Shown piece after piece: positions 9,185-16,542 of a stretch of 33,189 nucleotides of DNA (positions within the stretch are counted from its first letter, which is position 1; the number at the start of each line of letters is the position of its first letter). This stretch comes from Planctomycetaceae bacterium (GTDB lineage Bacteria > Planctomycetota > Phycisphaerae > SM23-33). The DNA lies in assembly GCA_021371965.1 (NCBI GenBank), contig JAJFVE010000140.1, forward strand, positions 1 through 33,189, read 5' to 3'. Below the pieces are notes generated by a model, which was not told the DNA's origin, ran no database searches, and saw only the letters and a list, made by a program, of their open reading frames with translations. The position numbers and the translations under genes were made by a program.

Positions 9185-10756
9185 TTATGAGCGACGGTAT
9201 TTTCGGTAGTCGATGCCCAGATGATCGACTCGGTAGCGCAGGATGCGGCTGGTGGTTTTGAGCTCTCTGGCGGCGGCGGCCATGTTGCCGTCGGTTCGCT
9301 TGAGGGCGTCGACGATCACGTCGCGCTCGAACAGGGCCACCTGCTCCTCCAGCGACTGGGCGACCGCCGCGTCGACCACGTCGGGCGTCTGGAGCGTGGG
9401 GGGCAGATTGTGGCCGTGGACGACGCCGTCGGTGCTCAGCAGCACGGCCCGCTCGATGCAGTTCTCCAGCTCGCGCACGTTGCCGGGCCAGTGGTACGCC
9501 ATCATCATATTGATGGCCGGGGTGCTGATGCGGCGCACTTCCTTGCTCATGCGCGTGGCGTAGCGCTCGACGAAATGGTCGGCCAGCAGCAGGATGTCGT
9601 CCTTGCGCTCGCGCAGCGGCGGCAGGAAGATCGGAAAGACGTTGATGCGATAGTACAGGTCCTTGCGGAACGAGCCGTCGTCGACGCCCTTCTCCAGATC
9701 GCGATTGGTCGCGGCGATGATCCGCACATTGCTCTTGCGGGTCTGGTTGCTCCCGACGCGCTCGAACTGCCGCTCCTGCAGCGCCCGCAGCAGCTTGACC
9801 TGCGTGATGGCCGTGAAGTCGCCCACCTCGTCCAGAAACAGCGTGCCGCCGTCGGCCTCCTCGATGCGCCCCAGCCGCGTGGCGATGGCGCCGGTGAAGG
9901 CGCCCTTCTCGTGTCCGAACAGCTCGCTCTCCAGCAGCGTCTCGCTCAGGGCGGCGCAGTTGACCTTGATGAAGGGCCCCTTGGCCCGCGGGCTGGAGTA
10001 GTGGATGGCGTGGGCGACGAGTTCCTTGCCCGTGCCGCTCTCGCCGCGGATGAGCACGGTGGTGTCGCTGGCGGCCACCTGCTGGATCGCGCGATACACC
10101 TCGCGCATGGCCCCGGAGTTGCCCAGGATGTTCTCGGGGCGGAAGATGTCCTGAAGCTGCCCGTGCAGGCGGAGGTTCTCTTCCTCCAGGGCCGCACGCT
10201 GGGCAGCCAGGTCGCGCCGGGCCTTGACGTCGTTGGCGATCATGCTTGCGACGATCGTCAGAAGCCGCGCGTCCTCCTTGAGTGAGATCGTCTCGTCGAA
10301 AACGCGGTCGACCGACAGTGCCCCGACCACCGAGTTGCCGATGGTGATGGGCACGCAGATAAAGCTGATCTCGTCCTTGGAGACTTTGCGGCGCTGGTGC
10401 AGGCGGTCGAGGAAGAGCGGCTCTTGCGAGACCTTGGGCACGACGGCCGCCCGCCCGGTCTGGACCACGCGGCCGATGATTCCCTCGCCCATGCGGTAGC
10501 GGACGGCTTTCTGCTGAACCTCGGAGAGGTTGTGGGCTACTTCGATGACCAGCTCGCTGGCGTCGGGGCTGACCAGCACGATGGTGCCGCGCCGCATAGC
10601 CAGCAGCCGATGGAGGATGTCAAGCACCTCGGCGAGCATCTGCCGCTGCATGGCCCCGGTGGCCAGCAGCTTGCTGATCTCGTACAAGGCCGCCAGATTC
10701 TGCGAATGACGATCCGGCTGGACCTCGCCAACGTCAAGATCTACGTGTGTGTCCAT
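9185..10756 (-). CDS. Sigma-54-dependent transcriptional activator, NifA/NtrC type
   Basis: A 523-residue enhancer-binding protein. A GAF sensor domain spans about residues 22-180. The AAA+ sigma-54 interaction domain has Walker A GESGTGKE (238-245), the sigma-54 contact loop GAFTGA (285-290) and Walker B GGTLFLDE (303-310). A Fis-type helix-turn-helix lies at the C-terminus ([20 protein letters not shown]). There is no receiver domain, so the order resembles NifA rather than NtrC. ATG 10756 is chosen because TTGGAA lies seven bases upstream; an in-frame TTG at 10768 lacks a ribosome site. The gene diverges from amtB1, which has a good -24/-12 promoter. It therefore probably activates ammonium uptake genes, sensing a ligand or a partner protein through the GAF domain. 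No nif genes are in the window, so the name nifA is not justified. Confidence 0.9.
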   Translation of the reverse strand: MDTHVDLDVGEVQPDRHSQNLAALYEISKLLATGAMQRQMLAEVLDILHRLLAMRRGTIVLVSPDASELVIEVAHNLSEVQQKAVRYRMGEGIIGRVVQTGRAAVVPKVSQEPLFLDRLHQRRKVSKDEISFICVPITIGNSVVGALSVDRVFDETISLKEDARLLTIVASMIANDVKARRDLAAQRAALEEENLRLHGQLQDIFRPENILGNSGAMREVYRAIQQVAASDTTVLIRGESGTGKELVAHAIHYSSPRAKGPFIKVNCAALSETLLESELFGHEKGAFTGAIATRLGRIEEADGGTLFLDEVGDFTAITQVKLLRALQERQFERVGSNQTRKSNVRIIAATNRDLEKGVDDGSFRKDLYYRINVFPIFLPPLRERKDDILLLADHFVERYATRMSKEVRRISTPAINMMMAYHWPGNVRELENCIERAVLLSTDGVVHGHNLPPTLQTPDVVDAAVAQSLEEQVALFERDVIVDALKRTDGNMAAAARELKTTSRILRYRVDHLGIDYRKYRRS

Positions 10757-10820
10757 TTCGTATTCCAATAGCTTGAATCAGCCATTGAGCGACATATTTA
10801 GGCAATTCGCAAGACATTAT

Positions 10821-10832
10821 TACAATCTTGTA
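10821..10832. promoter_or_regulatory. Inverted repeat, candidate activator site 1
   Basis: TACAA-TC-TTGTA is a perfect 5+5 inverted repeat in the AT-rich divergent region between the sigma-54 activator and amtB1. Its centre lies 63 bp from that of the second repeat at 10884-10895, close to six helical turns, and both lie upstream of the -24/-12 promoter. This is the expected arrangement for enhancer sites, but the two half-sites are not identical and no family consensus is matched. Confidence 0.3.
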
Positions 10833-10883
10833 GCATATAAGCTGGATCCTGGAAAGCGCAATTTAGACGAAAAAAACGCAATA

Positions 10884-10895
10884 GCAACAGGTTGC
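10884..10895. promoter_or_regulatory. Inverted repeat, candidate activator site 2
   Basis: GCAAC-AG-GTTGC is a perfect 5+5 inverted repeat just upstream of the sigma-54 promoter of amtB1 (its right end is 17 bp before the -24 GG). It could bind the divergently encoded activator or another regulator. This close to the promoter, repression is as plausible as activation. Confidence 0.3.
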
Positions 10896-10911
10896 GCGGA
10901 ATGCCTCCATT

Positions 10912-10928
10912 TGGCACGTCCGGTGCAA
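10912..10928 (+). promoter_or_regulatory. Sigma-54 (-24/-12) promoter of amtB1
   Basis: TGGCACG-TCCG-GTGCAA matches the consensus TGGCACG-N4-TTGCA with one substitution in the -12 element. The invariant GG (10913-10914) and GC (10925-10926) are exactly 12 bases apart. The predicted transcript start is near 10938, about 48 bases before the amtB1 ATG. The divergent sigma-54 activator gene next door supports it. Confidence 0.75.
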
Positions 10929-10985
10929 TGTTATCGACGACTGGAGTCACTAACCAATGTTTATTGACATGAAAGGGCATAGCGG

Positions 10986-12365
10986 ATGGTTCGCGAGCGA
11001 CTTTCAAAACGCGTATGGCTTGGTATCTCGATCGCCCTGGCGGTCATGGTTCATGGAGCGCCGGTGATGGCCGACGCACCGGCTGGCGCTGCACCTGCGC
11101 CGGCTGGGGTCGCCATCAACTCTGGCGACACGGCGTGGATTCTCATCAGCGCGGCGCTGGTGATGCTGATGACGCCGGGCCTGGCGTTCTTCTATGGCGG
11201 CCTGGTGCGTCGCAAGAACGTCCTGTCGGTGCTGATGCAGTGCATGACGGCCATCTGCATCGTGAGCATTCAATGGGTGCTGTTCGGATATAGCCTGGCG
11301 TTCGGCCCGGACAAGTGGGGCGGGCTTATCGGCGGGCTGGACTGGGTGGGCCTCTCCGGCGTGGGCGCCGCGCCGATGGCGCCGTATGTCGACACCGTTC
11401 CGCACAGCGCCTTCATGATCTACCAGATGATGTTCGCGGTGATCACGCCGGCGCTGATCATCGGCGCTTGTGCCGAGCGGATGAAGTTCTCGGCGTTCTG
11501 CATCTTCACGCTGCTGTGGTCGACGCTGGTGTACGATCCGCTGGCGCACTGGGTCTGGGGCGCCGGTGGGTTCCTGGGCCTCAACGGCGGATGGGGCGCG
11601 CTGGACTTTGCCGGCGGCACGGTTGTGCACATCAGCGCGGGCATGACCGCTCTGGCGGCCGTCATCGTCATGGGCAAGCGACAGGGGCATCCCACGTCGA
11701 TCAGCCCGCCGCACAACCTGCCCCTGGGCGTTCTGGGCGCGGGGCTGCTGTGGTTCGGCTGGTTCGGCTTCAACGCCGGCAGCGCCCTGCACGCCGACAG
11801 TCTGGCGGTGGGGGCGTTCATAGCCACTCACGTTGCGGCGGCCGTTGCCGGACTGACCTGGGCGCTGCTGGACTGGATGTTCCACAAGAAGCCCACGACG
11901 CTGGGCATGATCACCGGTGCAGTGGGCGGCCTGGTGGCCGTCACGCCGGGTGCGGGGTTCGTCACGCCGATGGGTGCGATCTTCATCGGCCTGGGGGCGG
12001 GCCTGTTTCCCTGGTTGGCCGTGACATTCCTGAAGAACAGATTGGGCTACGACGACACGCTCGACGCCTTCGGGGTGCACGGGCTGGGCGGCATCTGGGG
12101 CGCCTTGGCGACGGGCCTGGTGGCCTGCGCCGCGGCCAACCCGGCGGTCAATCGCAATGGGCTGTTCTATGGACCCGGCGGGGCCGAGCAGTTGATGACG
12201 CAGTTCAAGGCCGTGTGCGTGGCGGTCGTGTGGTCCTTCGTGATGGGCCTGATCCTGTTCAAGGTCGTCGACCTGATGGTCGGGCTGCGGGTGAACCAGC
12301 ATGAAGAACGCGTGGGACTGGACCTGACGCAGCACAAGGAAGTCGGATACACGGTGATCGATTAG
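10986..12365 (+). CDS. amtB: Ammonium transporter AmtB (copy 1)
   Basis: A 459-residue inner-membrane ammonium channel. An N-terminal signal sequence (up to about APVMADAPAG) precedes the eleven-helix Amt fold. Hallmarks are TPGLAFFYGGLVRRKNVLS in helix 1, LDFAGGTVVHIS with the conserved Asp and first pore His, and FGVHGLGGIWGAL with the second pore His. It has the sequence style of classical bacterial AmtB, unlike the second copy. The ATG at 10986 follows AAAGGG at moderate spacing. It is expressed from a sigma-54 promoter and followed 33 bp later by a PII gene, the usual amtB-glnK pair, in which GlnK blocks the channel when nitrogen is plentiful. Confidence 0.95.
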   Translation: MVRERLSKRVWLGISIALAVMVHGAPVMADAPAGAAPAPAGVAINSGDTAWILISAALVMLMTPGLAFFYGGLVRRKNVLSVLMQCMTAICIVSIQWVLFGYSLAFGPDKWGGLIGGLDWVGLSGVGAAPMAPYVDTVPHSAFMIYQMMFAVITPALIIGACAERMKFSAFCIFTLLWSTLVYDPLAHWVWGAGGFLGLNGGWGALDFAGGTVVHISAGMTALAAVIVMGKRQGHPTSISPPHNLPLGVLGAGLLWFGWFGFNAGSALHADSLAVGAFIATHVAAAVAGLTWALLDWMFHKKPTTLGMITGAVGGLVAVTPGAGFVTPMGAIFIGLGAGLFPWLAVTFLKNRLGYDDTLDAFGVHGLGGIWGALATGLVACAAANPAVNRNGLFYGPGGAEQLMTQFKAVCVAVVWSFVMGLILFKVVDLMVGLRVNQHEERVGLDLTQHKEVGYTVID

Positions 12366-12398
12366 CCCCCGGCCGCGGCCGGCTCAAAGGAAAACGCC

Positions 12399-12740
12399 AT
12401 GAAGTATGTCATCGCAATCATCCAACCCGACCGGCTCGACGAAGTGCTGCGGCGGCTTGAGGAGAAGGAGATCCACCTCGTCACCGTCACCAGCGTGGTG
12501 GGGCGCGGGCGGCAGAAGGGCATCGCCGAAGTCTACCGCAGCCACAAAGAGGCCGGCAGCCTCTTGCGAAAGACCAAGCTCGAGATCGCCGTCAACGACA
12601 CGTTCGTGCAGCCGACCATCGACGCGATCACCGAAGGCGGCCGCACCGGCGCCATCGGCGACGGAAAGATTTTCGTCGTGGACATGGACCGCTGCGTGCG
12701 GATCCGCACCGGCGACGAAGGCCCCGAGGCCATCGGTTGA
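12399..12740 (+). CDS. glnK: PII nitrogen regulatory protein, GlnK-like (copy 1)
   Basis: A 113-residue PII signal protein of normal length. Conserved elements are GRGRQKG at the start of the T-loop, the [14 protein letters not shown] nucleotide-binding segment and the C-terminal VRIRTGDEG. PII trimers bind ATP, ADP and 2-oxoglutarate and, when paired with amtB, plug the channel through the T-loop. Tyr46 is present, but position 51, the Tyr uridylylated in enterobacterial PII, is Glu here (local sequence YRSHKEAG). GlnD-type uridylylation at that residue is therefore not possible. The ribosome site AAAGGA lies 8 bases before the ATG. It follows amtB1 by 33 bp and is surely in the same transcript. 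Confidence 0.93.
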   Translation: MKYVIAIIQPDRLDEVLRRLEEKEIHLVTVTSVVGRGRQKGIAEVYRSHKEAGSLLRKTKLEIAVNDTFVQPTIDAITEGGRTGAIGDGKIFVVDMDRCVRIRTGDEGPEAIG

Positions 12741-12765
12741 CCGCCGCCCAGGATCATCGCATCAA

Positions 12766-12810
12766 CCGCCGCTAACGCGAGAAACGTTAGCGGCGGCGCT
12801 TGCCCCGCGC
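12766..12810. repeat. Hairpin repeat of the CGTTAGCGGCGG family downstream of glnK1
   Basis: A perfect 12-bp stem (12766-12777 with 12785-12796, 7-base loop) starts 25 bp after the glnK1 stop. It continues into GGCGCTTGCCCCGCGC, the same core as the repeats at 7938-8019 and 27406-27441. It may act as a terminator or mRNA 3' stabiliser, although no U-tract follows. Confidence 0.7.
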
Positions 12811-12852
12811 GTCCGCATTCGCACAGGCGAAGAGGGCAAGGAAGCAATAGGG
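12811..12852 (+). pseudogene. PII C-terminus-like fragment (possible glnK remnant)
   Basis: Read in frame, these 42 bases give [14 protein letters not shown], almost the last 14 residues of glnK1 and glnK2 (glnK2 ends [14 protein letters not shown]). The first 27 bases differ from glnK2 at only two positions. No stop follows at the expected place. It could be the tail of a lost third PII copy. The caveat is that the segment also aligns, more weakly, with the core of the hairpin repeat at 7958-7992, so it might belong to the repeat instead. Confidence 0.4.
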
Positions 12853-12900
12853 TATTTCAAGCGTTTCCAAGAAACTGGGCAGAACGAAAAGGAATTGTTC

Positions 12901-13911
12901 ATGAAGACCGTACTCAAGACACTCGCGCTGTTCACCGCTATCGCAGCGTGCCTGGCGCCGGCGGCTCTGGCCGATGAGGGCGGCGCCAACTGGCTGGGCG
13001 CGATGCAGGCCGAGACGGCGGCCTCACGCGCGGCGATGGCGGCCCCGGGCGTCGAAGAGTGGAAGAAGCCCATCCCCATCAGCTTCGCCATCGATTACAC
13101 GATGGTCAGCGACTACGTGTGGCGCGGGATCAATCTCAGTGAGTTTGACGGCGAGGGCGGCGAGCGGCCCAACCACCAACTGACCGTCTCGTCGGAGGTG
13201 AACCTGGGTCCCTACGGGCGCGTCGGCGGCTCAGTGTGGTTCGAGTGGTTCGCCGGCCAGCCGCAGATCACCGACTGGACCGACAGCCATCTGCAGGAAG
13301 TCGATTATGCGGTCTACTACGGCTACAACATCGAGCCGTTGGGCATCAATGCCGAGATCGGCTACCTCTGGTACGCGTTCCCGCCGTACCGCAGCGTGCC
13401 CGATGCCAGCAGCGACGCGGCCAGCACACAGGAACTTTACACCAAGCTGTCTTTCGACGACGGCCTGTGGTGGCGCAGCCTGGGCTTCAAGGATGTCAAG
13501 AGCCCGATCTTCAATCCCTACATCCTGTATGCCTTCGACATGGATCTGGCGCCCAGCGGATCGTACGGCGAGTTCGGGATCAGTCATCCCTTCGCCCTGA
13601 AGGAATGCGGCATGGGCGAGACGCCCGTCCTCAAGGACATTACGATCACGCCCTCGTGGAAGATGGGCTGGAGTAACAACTGGATCAACAAGTACTCGCT
13701 GAAGGACCCACAGAAGGAGAATGTCGGCGGTGTCAACAACCTGACCTACGGCCTGCTGGTCAGCTACGATCTCAAGAGTGCCCTGAACATTCCCGACAAG
13801 TACTGCGGCTCGCTGTATCTCAATGGATTCCTGAACTACAGCCAGGCTATCGCACGGCAGTTCCTCAACGACGAGATCTACGGCGGCGTCAGCGTCGGGT
13901 ATGGATGGTGA
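12901..13911 (+). CDS. TorF-like putative outer-membrane porin
   Basis: A 336-residue exported protein. The signal peptide is KTLALFTAIAACLAPAALAD. The mature part starts with a helical stretch and then alternates short beta strands rich in Tyr, Trp and Phe, ending in the aromatic terminus GYGW, as expected for an outer-membrane beta-barrel. The early segment MVSDYVWRGINLS resembles the SDY-RG motif of the TorF/gcw_chp family of putative porins. The start at 12901 has AAAGGAA eight bases upstream; the frame is open further upstream, but no ribosome site supports that. It lies between two amt-glnK pairs, so it may let ammonium or other small nitrogen compounds cross the outer membrane. That role is inferred from position only. 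Confidence 0.7.
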   Translation: MKTVLKTLALFTAIAACLAPAALADEGGANWLGAMQAETAASRAAMAAPGVEEWKKPIPISFAIDYTMVSDYVWRGINLSEFDGEGGERPNHQLTVSSEVNLGPYGRVGGSVWFEWFAGQPQITDWTDSHLQEVDYAVYYGYNIEPLGINAEIGYLWYAFPPYRSVPDASSDAASTQELYTKLSFDDGLWWRSLGFKDVKSPIFNPYILYAFDMDLAPSGSYGEFGISHPFALKECGMGETPVLKDITITPSWKMGWSNNWINKYSLKDPQKENVGGVNNLTYGLLVSYDLKSALNIPDKYCGSLYLNGFLNYSQAIARQFLNDEIYGGVSVGYGW

Positions 13912-13920
13912 GCGGAATCT

Positions 13921-13953
13921 ATTAGCCGCTGAGGTCGCTGAGGTCGCTGAGGA
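13921..13953 (+). repeat. GCTGAGG tandem-unit repeat after the porin gene
   Basis: TTAGCC followed by three 9-bp units (GCTGAGGTC, GCTGAGGTC, GCTGAGGAA). It begins 9 bases after the porin stop codon and points away from the gene in the sense direction, as three other copies in this window do. Confidence 0.8.
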
Positions 13954-13986
13954 AGAAGAGAGACGGGGAGGAAAGGACGACTAAGA

Positions 13987-14064
13987 CTTTGCCACAAAGG
14001 TCACAAAGCACACGAAGAAAGTGAAGAGAACTCTTTTGTGGCCTTTGTGATCTTCGTGGCAAAG
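13987..14064. repeat. Hairpin of CACAAAG 9-bp units
   Basis: Left arm 13987-14018 (CTTTGCCACAAAGGTCACAA then AGCACACGAAGA) pairs imperfectly with right arm 14032-14064, which ends TTCGTGGCAAAG. The arms consist of 9-bp units of the type CACAAAGGT. This is the same architecture as the GCTGAGG family but a different unit. It lies 33 bp after that repeat. Confidence 0.7.
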
Positions 14065-14120
14065 TTGTTCGGGTTGGAAGAGCCGCGATTTGATGGCTCA
14101 TGGTGAATCGAGATTGTCGC

Positions 14121-14206
14121 CCGGGGGTCTTGCGCGGCGTCGAAGGCAGCCATCCGCATCTGCCCGCGAATGCCAAAACGCCTTCGGCGTCGCGCAAGAC
14201 CTCCGG
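14121..14206. repeat. Foldback repeat, copy 1 (flanks amt2-glnK2)
   Basis: Arms GGGGGTCTTGCGCGGCGTCG (14123 on) and GGCGTCGCGCAAGACCTCC (14187 on) can fold over a loop containing CCATCCGCATCTGCCCGCG. A close copy in the same orientation lies at 16278-16356, just after glnK2. The two copies therefore bracket the second amt-glnK module. Confidence 0.75.
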
Positions 14207-14219
14207 GAGCAGCCGCTTT

Positions 14220-14237
14220 TCCTACAACGTTGTAGGA
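14220..14237. repeat. 18-bp perfect palindrome
   Basis: TCCTACAACGTTGTAGGA is its own reverse complement. It stands 14 bp after the foldback repeat and about 325 bp before amt2. It could be an operator or a small hairpin; a related CTACAAC occurs at 14253. No regulator family is recognised. Confidence 0.45.
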
Positions 14238-14346
14238 GAATCCGCGCCATTGCTACAACTATGTCGCCGATGGCGTGATTCTACCCGTTTTGGTCGGCAC
14301 TCTTAAGTCTTATCCAAATTGGCTCTTGAGGCCTTCCGTTGGGCAT

Positions 14347-14361
14347 TGGCACATCTTGTGT
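14347..14361 (+). promoter_or_regulatory. Weak sigma-54-like promoter candidate upstream of amt2
   Basis: TGGCAC-ATCTTG-TGT has a good -24 half, and the -12 G is at the right distance, but the invariant -12 C is a T. It is the only sequence of this type in the spacer before amt2. Transcription would start near 14373, inside the structure at 14368-14428, which weakens the call. Confidence 0.25.
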
Positions 14362-14367
14362 AACGCC

Positions 14368-14428
14368 CTCATCGTCAGCCCGGGGCAGACCCCGACCGGG
14401 AGAATCCCGGCCGGCGCGAGCTGATGAG
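14368..14428 (+). promoter_or_regulatory. Candidate structured RNA element upstream of amt2
   Basis: CTCAT(CGT)CAGC at 14368-14379 pairs with GCTGATGAG at 14420-14428. Inside are two strong neighbouring hairpins: CGGGG-CAGA-CCCCG (14381-14394) and CCGGGA-GAA-TCCCGG (14396-14410). Together they make a three-way junction about 135 bases before the amt2 start. It could be a leader RNA or just another repeat; no known riboswitch class is matched. Confidence 0.4.
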
Positions 14429-14562
14429 AGACTTGACTTTTGGTTTATAGCCGCGTGATTTGCGCGCGGTCAAATCGCCGGACGAGGTCTTGCCCCACTT
14501 GCTGAAAAGTCGTGCTGCATGACTGCGCTATCGCTGCGCGCCTGCGGCAGAAAGGATTCGAC

Positions 14563-15915
14563 ATGCTGGGCATGTTCAAGAGCAAAGTGAGCCTTCTGGC
14601 GGCGGCGGCGATTCTGGTGCTGCCGGCCGCCTCGGTCTTCGGGGCCGATTCCGGCGCGCCGGACAGCCAGGTCGGCGTCGACACCCTCTGGGTCACCATC
14701 GCCGCGATGCTGGTCTTCTTCATGCAGGCCGGGTTCGGGATGGTCGAGGCCGGCTTCATCCGCGCCAAGAACTCCAGTAATATCCTGATGAAGAACTTCA
14801 TCGACTATTGCACGGCCATCGTGATGTTCTTCCTCGTCGGCTACGCCATCATGTTCGGCACGGGCAACAGCTTCCTGGGCTGGAGCGGCTTTGGCCTCTC
14901 GGGCGTGGCCGACATCATCCCCAATACGCACGTGCAGAAATACGCGTTCTGGTTCTTCCAGGCCGCCTTCTGCGGCGCGGCGGCCTCGATCGTCGCCGGG
15001 GGCATGGCCGAGCGGATGAAGTTCGCCGCGTACATCATCTACACCGTCGCCATCAGCGCGGTGGTCTATCCCATCGTCGGCCACTGGGTCTGGAACGAGG
15101 GCGGCTGGCTGGCGCAGATGGGTTTCAAGGACTTTGCCGGCTCGACCGTCGTGCATATCACCGGCGGGTGGGCCGCCTTCATCGGCACGATCATCCTGGG
15201 TCCGCGCATCGGCAAGTACAAAAATGGCGGTTTACCCAAGGCCATCGCCGGGCACAACATCCCCATCGCCTGCCTGGGCGTGTTCATCCTCTGGTTCGGG
15301 TGGTTCGGGTTCAATCCCGGCAGCACCGTGGCCGTTGGCGACGGCTCCGCCTTCTCGCGCGTGGCGATGAACACCAATCTCGCCGCGGCGGTCGGCGCCC
15401 TGGCGGCGATGGCCGTCGTCTGGATCTTCTTCGGCAAGCCCGACCTGTCGATGACGATGAACGGCGCCCTGGCGGGCCTGGTGGCCGTCACCGGTCCATG
15501 CGCGTACATCGAGCCCTGGGCGGCCATCGCGATTGGGGCAGTGGCCGGCGTGCTGGTGGTCATCGGCGTCTCGCTGCTGGACCGTCTCCACGTCGACGAC
15601 CCGGTCGGGGCGGTGGCCGTGCACGGCTTCAACGGCATCTGGGGCACGCTGGCCATCGGCGTCTTCGGGCAAAAAGCCTTGGGCGTGCCGCTGGATGGCC
15701 TGGTCTACGGCGGCGGGTGGAGCCAACTGGGCGTGCAGGCGCTGGGGATGCTGACGGTGGCGGCCTTCTCGATCGTGTGCATGGGCGCGGTGTTCCTGGC
15801 CATCAAGCACACAATGGGTCTGCGCGTCTCGCGGGCGGAGGAGTTCCGCGGGCTGGACATCGGCCAGCACGGCATGGAGTCGTACGCCGGGTTCCAGATT
15901 TTCGCCAACGAGTAA
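14563..15915 (+). CDS. amt: Ammonium transporter (copy 2, AMT1-like clade)
   Basis: A 450-residue inner-membrane ammonium channel of a different clade from copy 1. After a signal sequence ending around ASVFGAD, helix 1 reads [20 protein letters not shown], the pattern of AMT1-type transporters, instead of the FFYGGLVRRKN pattern of AmtB. Both pore histidines are kept ([13 protein letters not shown] and [11 protein letters not shown]). The ATG at 14563 is preceded by AAAGGA at six bases; the frame is open to 14512 without a ribosome site. glnK2 follows 13 bp after its stop. Keeping two clades side by side suggests different affinity or different partner PII proteins. Confidence 0.93.
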   Translation: MLGMFKSKVSLLAAAAILVLPAASVFGADSGAPDSQVGVDTLWVTIAAMLVFFMQAGFGMVEAGFIRAKNSSNILMKNFIDYCTAIVMFFLVGYAIMFGTGNSFLGWSGFGLSGVADIIPNTHVQKYAFWFFQAAFCGAAASIVAGGMAERMKFAAYIIYTVAISAVVYPIVGHWVWNEGGWLAQMGFKDFAGSTVVHITGGWAAFIGTIILGPRIGKYKNGGLPKAIAGHNIPIACLGVFILWFGWFGFNPGSTVAVGDGSAFSRVAMNTNLAAAVGALAAMAVVWIFFGKPDLSMTMNGALAGLVAVTGPCAYIEPWAAIAIGAVAGVLVVIGVSLLDRLHVDDPVGAVAVHGFNGIWGTLAIGVFGQKALGVPLDGLVYGGGWSQLGVQALGMLTVAAFSIVCMGAVFLAIKHTMGLRVSRAEEFRGLDIGQHGMESYAGFQIFANE

Positions 15916-15928
15916 CAGGAAGAAGATC

Positions 15929-16270
15929 ATGAAGCTGATCATCGCCTACATCCAGCCGGAAAAACTCAACGACGTCAAGCAGGCCCTGTACGCCAAGGAG
16001 GTCTACAAGATGTCGGTGACCAACGCCTTGGGCTGCGGGCAGCAGAAGGGCTATCACGAGACCTATCGCGGCGTCGACGTGGAAGTCAACCTGCTCAAGA
16101 AGATACGCGTGGAGATCGCCGTCAACGAAGACTTCGTGCAGCCGACGATCGACGCGATCATCGAAGGGGCCCGCACCGGCAACATCGGCGACGGCAAGAT
16201 CTTCGTCACGGACCTGGGCCAGTGCGTCCGCATCCGCACCGGCGAAGAGGGCCATAACGCGATCGGGTAG
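15929..16270 (+). CDS. glnK: PII nitrogen regulatory protein, GlnK-like (copy 2)
   Basis: A 113-residue PII protein, the partner of the second ammonium transporter. It has [14 protein letters not shown] in the T-loop, [15 protein letters not shown] and the C-terminal VRIRTGEEG, covering the ATP and 2-oxoglutarate sites. Position 51 is Val instead of the uridylylated Tyr, so this copy too cannot be modified there; Tyr46 is present. The ribosome site AGGAAGAAG precedes the ATG, 13 bp after amt2, so the genes are cotranscribed. It is clearly divergent from copy 1 (T-loop tail [12 protein letters not shown] versus RSHKEAGSLLRK), which fits pairing with different channels. Confidence 0.93.
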   Translation: MKLIIAYIQPEKLNDVKQALYAKEVYKMSVTNALGCGQQKGYHETYRGVDVEVNLLKKIRVEIAVNEDFVQPTIDAIIEGARTGNIGDGKIFVTDLGQCVRIRTGEEGHNAIG

Positions 16271-16277
16271 AACCGGC

Positions 16278-16356
16278 GGGGGTCTCGCGCGGCGTCGGGG
16301 CGGCCATCCGCACTGCCCGCGAATTGCCAGAACGCCTTCGGCGTCGCGCGAGACCC
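16278..16356. repeat. Foldback repeat, copy 2 (after glnK2)
   Basis: GGGGGTCTCGCGCGGCGTCG at one end and GGCGTCGCGCGAGACCCC at the other form long arms. It starts 7 bp after the glnK2 stop and may work as a terminator-like 3' end. It is a near copy of 14121-14206; paired changes in both arms (CTTGCGCG/CGCGCAAG against CTCGCGCG/CGCGCGAG) keep the stem intact. Confidence 0.75.
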
Positions 16357-16382
16357 CTTCTGCGATTGTGGATTTGAATCCG

Positions 16383-16542
16383 CTATTGCGGATTTCGGAT
16401 TATCGCCCGTGTCCCGCTTTGTTAGCGGTCGAGCTCCCACGGGATCTTCGGCTTGCTTGATGGGTTTCTTACCTGATCCAAAAACCCCGCGGAGCATCCG
16501 CTCTTGCCAAGGCTTTGGCGAGAATCAGAAATCCGCAATCGT
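16383..16542. repeat. Inverted pair of GATTGCGGATTTC repeats between glnK2 and phzF
   Basis: TATTGCGGATTTCGGATTAT (16385 on) is repeated in inverted form at 16518-16542. Between them lie the small hairpins CCGCT-TTGTT-AGCGG (16414-16428) and GCGGA-GCA-TCCGC (near 16489). The right copy overlaps the end of phzF and supplies its last codons and TGA stop. Related 7-bp units occur at 5069-5098. Confidence 0.65.

Larger units (their letters stand above)
13912..14562. other. Gene-free, repeat-rich stretch upstream of amt2
   Basis: No credible gene in 651 bp. In order it holds: a GCTGAGG repeat (13921-13953); a hairpin of 9-bp CACAAAGGT-like units (13987-14064); a foldback repeat (14121-14206) that recurs after glnK2; an 18-bp perfect palindrome (14220-14237); a weak -24/-12 promoter candidate (14347-14361); and a double-hairpin structure (14368-14428). 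Small open frames here are translations of these repeats. Confidence 0.7.

Noticed and set aside
9185..10756. Naming the activator nifA
   Set aside because: The GAF-AAA-HTH order fits NifA, but no nitrogenase genes are visible and the context is ammonium uptake.
11004..12335. Long open frame opposite amtB1, and a similar one at 16504-18282 opposite phzF and the PEP-CTERM gene
   Set aside because: No domain, no ribosome site, His/Arg-rich composition; shadows of the real genes.
12406..12900. N-terminal extension of the porin frame
   Set aside because: It overlaps glnK1 in another frame and crosses repeats. ATG 12901 has a good Shine-Dalgarno and starts a clean signal peptide.
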